Positions 15,521-23,247 of a DNA stretch of 64,000 nt are shown one piece after another. The stretch is from Acidobacterium capsulatum ATCC 51196 (GTDB lineage: Bacteria > Acidobacteriota > Terriglobia > Terriglobales > Acidobacteriaceae): positions 1,798,001 through 1,862,000 of the forward strand of contig NC_012483.1 of NCBI RefSeq assembly GCF_000022565.1, read 5' to 3'. Under the pieces are notes generated by a model that saw only the letters and a program-made list of their open reading frames with translations, did not search any database and had not been told where the DNA came from. Every line of letters begins with the position of its first letter. Within the stretch, counting starts at the first letter, position 1. The position numbers and the translations under genes were made by a program.

Positions 15521-18046
15521 ATGAACTGGCCCGTTGTTGCAAATGACGTCCATACTGCAGCAAAACGTATCCGGCGGCATCCGAAAAACCCGCTTGTGCT
15601 GGTGATTACCCTGGCCGTTGCCGTAGGTAGCGTAGTCGGGATCTTCGACCTTGCACGACAGGTCTTACATGCACCTCTACCGTATCGCCAGCCCGACAGG
15701 ATCGTCGTTGCGGGCGAAACGGTCAGCCCTTTTCTGGTCAGCGTATATGACTGGCAGCACAATCCCCGGGATCACAGTATTTTTCGATCGATCGCCGAAT
15801 ACCGCTCCCAGACGACCCTGTTCGATTCGGGCTCGGGCGGCCGCAAGCTGACGATTGCCGATGTCACGCCGCATTTCTTTTCCGTGCTCGGAGTCAGAAT
15901 GGCGCTGGGTAGCGGGTTGCCAGACACGCCACCAACGCCGCCGAGTCATCGGATCTCGTGGATGCCAATGGTAGTGAGCCATCACATGTGGCAGAAGTAC
16001 CTCGGCTCCAATCCTGACATTGTTGGCCATACGATTCGGCTCAAGTTCTTGCCCCCTTACCGCTTTCTGGTCGTCGGGGTGGCGCCTGCGGGAGTGCGGT
16101 TTCCTTCGTCCGTAGACGCTTGGATTCCCGAGCATCTCTTCGGGACGAGCATGGCGCAGACGGACGGTCCGGGAGGATATTACCCTCGGAGCATTGCGCG
16201 GCTGCGGCCGGGAGTCTCTGTTCCCGAGGCCGAGGCGGCCATCCGCTCGTGGTCTCATACCTCGTCTGAATGGCTTTGGAATCATTCCGTCCGGCTGACG
16301 CCCTTCAGGAAGTATGTGGGCGGAGAGTTTTACCGGGCGGCTCCCATGCTGTGGCTTCTTACGATTCTGTTTTTGACGCTGGTGGTGGCGGCGGCGGTGA
16401 ACATTTGCCACAGGGAGTTCGAAGCCCGGGATCAGGAGATGAGGATCCGGCAGATGATCGGTGGCCGCCCACGGCGACTGCTTTGGATGCTGGGGATAGA
16501 GGTGATGGCTCTGTTGCTGCTAGCGATGGCGGGAGCATTTTTTGTGCGCTATGCGGTCCTGCAAGTTACGCTGAACTACGTTCTCCTGCCGGTAGGGATT
16601 CACACGAGCCTGACATGGATGGACGTGGCTATTGCCGGCGGGGCCATGCTGTTGTCCGCTGCGCTGGTGCTCATTCCCGAGGCTATGGCGCTGGGTGTGC
16701 TGCCGCAGTTTGGATTGAGGCGATGGGCGCGGCTGGGCGGCTCGCGACCGATTTCGCAGTTCCGAATTCCAATACATGTGGCGGCCGCTACGATGATTCT
16801 GGTGACGGCGGCGGTTCTCTTGCGTACGGCATCAGAGATATCGCACATCAGTCCCGGGGTTCGTGCCAAGGGTGTTTTCGTGGGTGAAGTCGCACTTCCA
16901 TTTGATCGGAGTACCTATTTGTCCCGGCATTTGCCAACGGTCAGTCCAAAGGCTACCGCTCAAGCGAAGCAACAAGAAATTGCGAAGCAGGAGCAGGTAC
17001 GGATTCAGAGAACGCAACAATTTGCGGCCCTCATGAACCTCTACTTTTCCTCGATCGTGCGGCGGGTCAAAGCGGATGCCCGGGTGACAGACGCGGGCGT
17101 CATCAGCATTGCGCCTTATAGTGGGTATCCTCCCAATACGTTTGGTGTCGTTGTTTCGCGGGTAGTTCCCACAAAGCCGCCTTATCACGTAACCACCGGT
17201 GCCCAACTGGTGACCATGAGCGCGGGCGCGGCCAAGGCCATGGGGCTGACAGCCTTGCAGGGGCACGGATTCGGAGTGGGGTCCGCAGGCGAATTGGGGA
17301 AGAACGCTGTGCTGGTGAACGAGGCGATGGCCAGAAAGATAGGCTCCGGAGGAACCAGCCTGGGAAGGTATGTTTGGCCTCCACTGGACGCAGGCAGTTG
17401 GCCGCGCATTGTGGGCATCGTCAACAACGTTCGCGCGGAAAACATCTTTGCCCAGCCCGTGCCGACCATTTATTACCCCTCCAGCGTAATTGGAATGTCG
17501 GATATGGACGTGGTGTTTCATGTGTCGGAAAACATGCCGGTGCGGGAGGCATCGTCGATTCTGCAAAAGGCAGTCGAGCGAGTGTCGCCGGACGCGGTGA
17601 TTTCGCACTTTGCGCCGATGGAGAACATGATTGCGTCGGCGGACACACTGACGCGCTACATGGCGGATTTTCTTCTGGCGCTGGCCGTGGTTGGAGTGTT
17701 TATCGTTGCTGTTTGCGCGTGGGCGGAATCTTCCGGCGAAGTGCGCAGGCGGGAACATGAAATGGGCATTCGGCTGGCGATAGGAGCGGAGCCGGGACAG
17801 CTCGTCCAATTGATGCTGTGGCGACTGGCGCTGCCGAGCCTGGTGGCGGCGACTCTGGGGGCGATCGCGGGGTGGTGGATTTCGCAGGTGATGGCTTACA
17901 TGTTTCACGGTCTTGAGCCCAGAGTAGGCATGTTTGTGTGCGGAGCTGCCATTGTGGAGACGTATGTCGTTCTGGTCTCGATTCTGGCCTTGCGGCGCGG
18001 TCTGCAACGGAATCCGAGGGATATGATTGGCGAAGGAGCAGCTTAA
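15521..18046 (+). CDS. Divergent ADOP-like permease without prefix domain, copy 3
   Basis: 841 residues, start ATG 15521 with GGGAGG about 6 bases upstream. It begins directly with the first membrane helix (NPLVLVITLAVAVGSVVGIF, about 23-42) and lacks the prefix domain of the other copies. MacB-like periplasmic sequence follows (about 60-260), FtsX helices at about 275-390, a second periplasmic part (about 450-700) and three C-terminal helices. It ends LQRNPRDMIGEGAA rather than the ALRCE-type tail. No PadR gene is attached. Dispersed repeats lie on both sides (copies B and C). Probably an MacB/FtsX-type permease related to ADOP, diverged in sequence and regulation. Confidence 0.8.
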   Translation: MNWPVVANDVHTAAKRIRRHPKNPLVLVITLAVAVGSVVGIFDLARQVLHAPLPYRQPDRIVVAGETVSPFLVSVYDWQHNPRDHSIFRSIAEYRSQTTLFDSGSGGRKLTIADVTPHFFSVLGVRMALGSGLPDTPPTPPSHRISWMPMVVSHHMWQKYLGSNPDIVGHTIRLKFLPPYRFLVVGVAPAGVRFPSSVDAWIPEHLFGTSMAQTDGPGGYYPRSIARLRPGVSVPEAEAAIRSWSHTSSEWLWNHSVRLTPFRKYVGGEFYRAAPMLWLLTILFLTLVVAAAVNICHREFEARDQEMRIRQMIGGRPRRLLWMLGIEVMALLLLAMAGAFFVRYAVLQVTLNYVLLPVGIHTSLTWMDVAIAGGAMLLSAALVLIPEAMALGVLPQFGLRRWARLGGSRPISQFRIPIHVAAATMILVTAAVLLRTASEISHISPGVRAKGVFVGEVALPFDRSTYLSRHLPTVSPKATAQAKQQEIAKQEQVRIQRTQQFAALMNLYFSSIVRRVKADARVTDAGVISIAPYSGYPPNTFGVVVSRVVPTKPPYHVTTGAQLVTMSAGAAKAMGLTALQGHGFGVGSAGELGKNAVLVNEAMARKIGSGGTSLGRYVWPPLDAGSWPRIVGIVNNVRAENIFAQPVPTIYYPSSVIGMSDMDVVFHVSENMPVREASSILQKAVERVSPDAVISHFAPMENMIASADTLTRYMADFLLALAVVGVFIVAVCAWAESSGEVRRREHEMGIRLAIGAEPGQLVQLMLWRLALPSLVAATLGAIAGWWISQVMAYMFHGLEPRVGMFVCGAAIVETYVVLVSILALRRGLQRNPRDMIGEGAA

Positions 18047-18327
18047 AATTTGCGGGCTGGGGCATTTCCAAAACTGCCGCATGACCCAACGCGTCGATCA
18101 AGAATCGCACACGAAGGCGAGTCGGTCCTGACGACGAAGCTTGCTCCGGGTTTCTGTTGTCAGACACAGAATTCCGCCGGCGGCATTGCGGCCGGGAGCG
18201 TAAATACTCGCCGACTTTCGCGGACTTATTCCTTGAACGCCAAGACTTAGCTCGGCGAGATGCATAGCTTGCTTGCTGTTGACCCAGAGAGAATGTCCCA
18301 TTTCGCAATTTCCCTAACAGGCCACAC

Positions 18328-18472
18328 GTGAAACCGGTTACGTCCTGATATGTCGGCGAGTCTTTACAAATCCAGTCCACTTGGCCGTAAAACGGGCAAC
18401 GCGCTCGCTAGGGTCCGGAATGGCACGCGGGTGCGGCAGAAGGCCGCGTCGGCGACTACGCGGCAAGTTGGG
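18328..18472 (+). repeat. Dispersed intergenic repeat, copy C
   Basis: Copy C has both halves of the unit: GTGAAACCGGTTACGTC at 18328 with ATGTCGGCGAG after it, and the core GTAAAACGGGCAACGCGCTC at 18387, ending GGCGACTACGCGGCAAGTTG. It is closest to copy A. It fills much of the 557-base gap between convergently oriented permease genes; the remainder holds nothing I can support. Confidence 0.75.
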
Positions 18473-18603
18473 TTGCGGAATCCACACCTGTGCGCGAGGA
18501 GGTATCGAGATGTTGCCGGGCGAACCATTCCGGACGGCAGAATTGAGCCCGGGTCCGTCAAAGGACTTCCTCCTGCAGGCTCGGGCCGCCTGGAGCACAA
18601 CAG

Positions 18604-21117
18604 CTATTCGTAATGCAAAATTGCCGCCACGTCCATGCGCAGAGCGCGAGCTGCCGGGAGAATCATCGAGGCAATCGCGATCAGCAAAAGCAGGCCCAGG
18701 GCTGCCGCATAGCTGATTGGATCGAGATTATTCACCCCATACAGCGCCACCCGCAGCAGGCTCGATCCAAATGCCGCCAGGCCGGTCCCACTCGCTGCGC
18801 CAAGAATCAAAGGCCACCGAAACTGCCGGAGAACCGCGCTCAACACGATCAGGGGATGCCCCCCCACGGCGATGCGGATCGCAATTTCCTTCGTCCGCTG
18901 CGTCACCACAAAGGCCACCAGCCCCACCAGGCCTATAACCGCCAGCGAAAGCGCTATCAGTCCGACGAGACTCACAATCCCTGCCACATCCTCGATCATC
19001 CTCTGGTTCTCCCGAACCAGCGCTTTCACCTGCCGAATCTCCGGAAAGACGGAAGCGTCGAGGCTGGTCGCAATCGCTCTGGCCGCAGGTCCGATCTGTC
19101 CCGATTGACCCGCGGCTCGCACCACGACCACCATGTCCGGCAGGTTGTCCGGCTGCGCCGCCCAGTACTGCTCCAGCGCATCGTCGTCCGAAAGCGCGTT
19201 GATGTGCGCGTCGCCCACCACGCCGATCACTGTATCTCGATTCGGCGCCGCCCCCACCGTCTCTCCCAGGGGATTCTTCCCCGGCCATTGCTCTCGCGCG
19301 AACGATTCACTCACAATGACCACATGCTTTTCCCCGGGATGAAACGTCCTGCCGAGCCGCAGCGGAATCTCCATCGTCCGGAAGAAATTCGGCGCCACCC
19401 AATTGGGGTAAATCGTCACTTTCCTTGTGCCAATCTCCGTTGTCCAGCTGGAGACCACATGTCCCAGCGGCGGAAGCTGCACCAGCGACACCGCGCGCAC
19501 GTCAGGCAGAGCTCGTAAGCGGCTTTCCATCTGGTTCAGGTAGTTTCGGGCCGCCGCCGGGCTGTAGCCATGCTGGCTCAACTGGGGATCGATGGAGACA
19601 ATCTGCTGGTAGCCGAATCCAGGATCGGTATAAAGGGCATGCTGGGCGGCATGAACCAGCAGTGCGGCCACGATCAGCAGTACCGAACTGGCGGCAATCT
19701 GCAGACCCACCAGAATCTGCCGCGCGAACGTCTTCTGCTGCCGCTGGCGCGCGATCTGCAGAGCGGGCAGCAGCCCGAAAAACAGCATCGCCACCACCGT
19801 GATGCCCGCCGCGAACAACAGAACCCGCCAGTCTGGCCGCGCGCTCAGCCATTTCGGCGCGTCGAATTTCGTCAGCACGATCCGGAGCACAGCCCATGAC
19901 AGCGCCATTCCCGCCAGCGAACCCATCGCGCCCAGCAGCAGGCTTTCCGTACACAGCTGACGGAAGATGCGCCACCGCCCCGCGCCAATCGCCATGCGTA
20001 TCCCGATTTCGTGCTGCCGCGTCACCGCCCGCGCCGCCGTCAATCCCCCCACGTTCGCGCACGCCACCACCAGAATCAGCAGGGCCAGCACCCCGATCAT
20101 CTCAGCCAAAGTCACCATCCGGGGCTGCATCACCTGCAGATGCCCTCCAGGTGAAATCTGAATTCTCTCGTTGTCCCATACGGCTTCCGGATGCTCGTGG
20201 CGCAGCTCGTTCGTCAGAACCAGCAACTCCTGTGCGGCGGCGGTGGCGCTCACCCCAGGTGCCAGCTTCCCCCACATCTGCACGCTGCCGTTCGTCCAGT
20301 CCTGCAGGATGGTGCTGTGGGCCACGAAGTAGGGCTGCTGAGCAATGGGAAGCCACAGATCCGGATCCTGTCCGCCCAGCGTGGCCAGAGCAAAGGGTGT
20401 GACGCCGGCAATGGTCACGGGCTTGCCATTCAGATGAATCACACGGCCCACGACATCGGGATCGCCGCCAAAGCGCCGCTGCCAGAGCCCGTAGCTCAGA
20501 ACCACCGCAGGCGCGTCCTCGGCGCTGCCGTCCCGGCCAGGATTCAGGAGGCGCCCCACCGCCGGCCGCGTCCCCAGCTCGACGAAGTAATTCGGCGTAA
20601 CAAAGGACGCGCTGGTCAGCTGCTCATCGTGGTCGATGTCCATCGGCGGCACACCCAGCACCGCCATCGCGGCGGAAAGCATGTGCGCGTGTTTCTGATA
20701 GAAGAGAAACGACGGGTACGACATCTGGTTGGTGTATTGATCCGCCGACCGCCGCTCGAGGCGCACCAGGCGATTCGCATCAGGCACAGGAAGCGGCTTC
20801 AGCGCGACCATGTTGAACAGGCTGAAGGCCGACACGTTCACGCCCACCCCGATGGCCAGCACCAGCGTCGCGACCAGAGTAAATCCAGGTGAACGGACCA
20901 GAATCCTCACCCCGAAGCGCAAATCCTGCTTCAGCCGATCCAGCCACGTCCAGCCCCACGCCTCGTAGGCCCGTTCCCGCAGCCGCAGCGTGTTGCCGAA
21001 ATTCGCATTCCCCGCGTGTGCCGCCATCTCGCGATGAAACTCCATATCGTTCTCGAGCTCGGCATCCAGCCGCCGCCGGCTCAGGAGGTAATGAATCCGT
21101 CGAAACAGTTCGCGCAT
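18604..21117 (-). CDS. ADOP-family ABC permease, copy 4
   Basis: 837 residues, start ATG 21117 with GAGG about 6 bases upstream. The prefix domain is present (DAELENDMEFHREMAAHAGN, about 18-37). It is followed by the first helix (VATLVLAIGVGVNVSAFSLF, about 82-101), a MacB-like periplasmic domain with LSYGLWQRRFGG, FtsX helices (about 330-440), and a second half ending ALRMDVAAILHYE. It lies 28 bases downstream of its PadR gene on the same strand. Codon use is markedly GC-rich compared with copy 1. Inner-membrane permease of unknown substrate, without its own ATPase. Confidence 0.9.
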   Translation of the reverse strand: MRELFRRIHYLLSRRRLDAELENDMEFHREMAAHAGNANFGNTLRLRERAYEAWGWTWLDRLKQDLRFGVRILVRSPGFTLVATLVLAIGVGVNVSAFSLFNMVALKPLPVPDANRLVRLERRSADQYTNQMSYPSFLFYQKHAHMLSAAMAVLGVPPMDIDHDEQLTSASFVTPNYFVELGTRPAVGRLLNPGRDGSAEDAPAVVLSYGLWQRRFGGDPDVVGRVIHLNGKPVTIAGVTPFALATLGGQDPDLWLPIAQQPYFVAHSTILQDWTNGSVQMWGKLAPGVSATAAAQELLVLTNELRHEHPEAVWDNERIQISPGGHLQVMQPRMVTLAEMIGVLALLILVVACANVGGLTAARAVTRQHEIGIRMAIGAGRWRIFRQLCTESLLLGAMGSLAGMALSWAVLRIVLTKFDAPKWLSARPDWRVLLFAAGITVVAMLFFGLLPALQIARQRQQKTFARQILVGLQIAASSVLLIVAALLVHAAQHALYTDPGFGYQQIVSIDPQLSQHGYSPAAARNYLNQMESRLRALPDVRAVSLVQLPPLGHVVSSWTTEIGTRKVTIYPNWVAPNFFRTMEIPLRLGRTFHPGEKHVVIVSESFAREQWPGKNPLGETVGAAPNRDTVIGVVGDAHINALSDDDALEQYWAAQPDNLPDMVVVVRAAGQSGQIGPAARAIATSLDASVFPEIRQVKALVRENQRMIEDVAGIVSLVGLIALSLAVIGLVGLVAFVVTQRTKEIAIRIAVGGHPLIVLSAVLRQFRWPLILGAASGTGLAAFGSSLLRVALYGVNNLDPISYAAALGLLLLIAIASMILPAARALRMDVAAILHYE

Positions 21118-21145
21118 GGGAAACCTCGTTAGGAAAAGTAGGTAG

Positions 21146-21487
21146 CTATGCGGTACGAAGTACTTCCTGGATGGCCTTCGTGATCCGGCCGTAGCTGGCC
21201 AGCTCCTGGTCCAAATGCGCTCTGCCGGGACGTGTCAGGCGATAGAAGCGAACCTTTCGATTGGTCTCCGAAATACCCCACTCGGCCTCGACCCATCCCT
21301 TGCGCAGCATCTTTTGCAGAGTCGGGTAGAGAAGACCCTCCTCGACCGCGAGCACCTCGCGGGAGAGCAAATGAATGCGCTGCGCGATGGCATACCCGTG
21401 CAGAGACTCAGACTGCAACACACGAAGAATCAGCAGGGGCAGAGCGCCTGCGGGACTCAGCGATTCTCCCCTATCGTTCATACCCAT
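21146..21487 (-). CDS. PadR-family transcriptional regulator
   Basis: 113 residues. PadR features: GALPLLILRVLQSESLHGYA (about 14-33), VEEGLLYPTLQKMLRKGWVE (about 48-67) and NRKVRFYRLTRPGRAHLDQE (about 76-95). It is the first gene of the unit with ADOP copy 4. Two in-frame ATGs (21487, 21481) are possible starts. Unlike two of the other PadR genes in the window, I do not see a strong TCTCC/GGAGA palindrome at its start. Confidence 0.92.
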   Translation of the reverse strand: MGMNDRGESLSPAGALPLLILRVLQSESLHGYAIAQRIHLLSREVLAVEEGLLYPTLQKMLRKGWVEAEWGISETNRKVRFYRLTRPGRAHLDQELASYGRITKAIQEVLRTA

Positions 21488-21614
21488 ATCAATACTATGC
21501 CTAATAGAACTGAGTCAATAGCAAAACTTGCTCGTTCCGGCTGCTGGCAAACCGCCCTGCACTCGCCGACTCCGGATAGGACCGAAAAGCCCGCCAATCT
21601 TCTGCGATCCGTGT

Positions 21615-21702
21615 TATCAAGTTGCCGGGAAACGGGCGACGCGCTCTCTTGGTCCAGATCGCCGGCGGCTTGGGCACAAGGGCGCGTGGCCGACCATACA
21701 CG
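21615..21702 (+). repeat. Dispersed intergenic repeat, copy D
   Basis: Core starts at about 21624 as CCGGGAAACGGGCGACGCGC, then TCTCTTGGTCCAGATCGCC and GGCTTGGGCACAAGGGCGCG, nearly identical to copy B over about 75 bases. It lies upstream of the third PadR gene, in the gap between 21488 and 21751. Confidence 0.72.
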
Positions 21703-21751
21703 GCCAATGCCTGAACAGACGGTCACGGCATATCAATAATTCCGCGTGCGG

Positions 21752-22144
21752 TCACGGTTTCGGTACGTTCTCGTATCCTATGATGGCTTCAATGGCAGGT
21801 AAGCCGAAAGGCTTGTCGCTGCCCGCGCAGGAGTAAACTTCCAGGGAACTGATTCGGTCGTTGGTCTGGAATAGCATTACCCCGACGAGATCGCCGTCGA
21901 CCGTTGCCAGCCAGTCGCTGATGAGTTGTTCACCCTTCCGTGCAACGGGTTCACAGTTCAAGGCGAAGTAGATCGTCGGGCATCCGCAATTGCACCTCCC
22001 GGCGACCGTCAATCTGTCGATTTGCGGGAGCAGGCGGCGAGAGTCGAGGTGGCTATGTTCAATCAGCCATCGCACAAGATCGCGCTCCTGTAATGTCAGT
22101 GGTCGCTTCAGCCGCTCCACACCCTTGCTTGCGCGCTCGGACAT
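21752..22144 (-). CDS. Hypothetical protein with CNCGCP motif
   Basis: About 130 residues from ATG 22144; a TTG two codons earlier is possible. I do not recognise the family. It has an acidic/basic helical N-terminus (LTLQERDLVRWLIEHSHLDS), a cysteine cluster RCNCGCPTIYFAL (about 51-63) that may bind metal, and an alpha/beta C-terminal half (GVMLFQTNDRISSLEVYS). The protein is soluble with no signal peptide. Its pattern looks like that of a genuine folded protein, and an unrelated gene order on both sides suggests a stand-alone gene. Confidence 0.6.
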   Translation of the reverse strand: MSERASKGVERLKRPLTLQERDLVRWLIEHSHLDSRRLLPQIDRLTVAGRCNCGCPTIYFALNCEPVARKGEQLISDWLATVDGDLVGVMLFQTNDRISSLEVYSCAGSDKPFGLPAIEAIIGYENVPKP

Positions 22145-22245
22145 ATGCAAAGTGTAGTCGGCTCTCGTTCAACTTGGACAGCGAGGATCTGTTGTTTATG
22201 TATTACCAGCATTGCGCCAAGTTAGAGGTTTGACACCCAGCCGAG

Positions 22246-22330
22246 CCGTGAAACCTGTTACCTACTGGAACGTCGGTCAGGCTTCAGGTTTCCACGAGGC
22301 GGCAAGTTGACGTAGAACGGCCTAGCCTGA
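22246..22330 (+). repeat. Dispersed intergenic repeat, copy E (truncated)
   Basis: CGTGAAACCTGTTACCTACT at about 22247, then CGTCGGTCAGGCTTC, then CAAGTTGACGTAGAACGG at 22303, after which the match stops. This is the upstream half and start of the core seen in copies B and C, with the 3' part lost. No gene is seen in the rest of the 22145-22631 gap. Confidence 0.6.
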
Positions 22331-22631
22331 CAAGTGCGCCAAGTCGTTCGTTCTTGCCTTCAACCCTTACCGCTTATCGACTGGGACGGCACCCAATTCT
22401 GTTCAAGACTCAAGTCACTTCGCTCGAAGTATTGAGGATCTCACGGATCACAGAGCTTGCCTGGAGCGCTTTGCTGAATCCACGAAAGCTCCTCTGTGAG
22501 GACCACCTGCCTGCCCTGCATTCCGGCCGCACGCAATCGTGCCGAATAACGGAATCGTTTACCGAGCGAGGCATACCCGCCGGAGAGGCTGTTCCCCCGC
22601 CCGCGCGGCCCCTCCCGGCGTAACATGGGTC

Positions 22632-23102
22632 ATGATGATCCGCGAGAACAAACCCGCAGCGAGCTTTCATCCAGCTATGCACAATGACACGACCAAAGCA
22701 GTGGCCAGGGCGCTCGGATTATGCAGCATGGAGAACATATCTCTCATGCAGGCTGCCAACTCCGGTCTCAGCTGGGCTGCAATCACACGGTTTTTGGATT
22801 GCACCGGACTGTCTCAGCAAGACCTCGCCCATTACCTGGGCATTCATGCGCGAACATTTGCCCTGCGTCGCAAAGCGGGCATCTTTGGGAAGAAAGAGTC
22901 CGAGCAACTACTCCGCCTGGCTGAGCTTTATCAGGCAACGCTCGAACTTTTCGGTGGAGATACCAATTCCGCCCGCGCCTAGTTCACATCTCCGGTCCGC
23001 GGTCTTGGCAACGCGCGCCCCATCGATAGGGACAGGAATGAGTTCGGCGCACGCGAAGTACGAGACTTGATCGGCAGGCTCAACAACGGCATCTTTGCTT
23101 GA
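22632..23102 (+). pseudogene. Xre/MbcA/ParS antitoxin gene broken by an amber codon
   Basis: From ATG 22632 the frame encodes a typical antitoxin (LSQQDLAHYLGIHARTFALR, then LLRLAELYQATLELFGG) and stops at TAG 22980-22982. Directly after this stop the same frame continues with the family C-terminus: FTSPVRGLGNARPIDRDRNE, then AREVRDLIGRLNNGIFA and a TGA at 23100-23102. In this family the position of the TAG is the conserved tryptophan that precedes the (L/F/M)xxP motif, so a single TGG-to-TAG change explains the break. No RES toxin gene is visible downstream. Either a decaying antitoxin or a site of readthrough or sequence error. Confidence 0.7.
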
Positions 23103-23247
23103 TTCAGTGCGTGCAATGTAAGAGCGCACAGATCCAGAAGATCGTCTTCGGAATGTCCTTTCATTCTTCAGCCTGAGATCAATGGCGTGTTCCTGGAACG
23201 GAAGACCTAACCACAGAGGAAGTTGATAGCTAGGTTCAGCGAGTGTC

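Noticed and set aside
16832-18082. 416-codon open frame on the minus strand
   Set aside because: Antisense to the third permease; the translation is histidine/arginine-rich low-complexity sequence.
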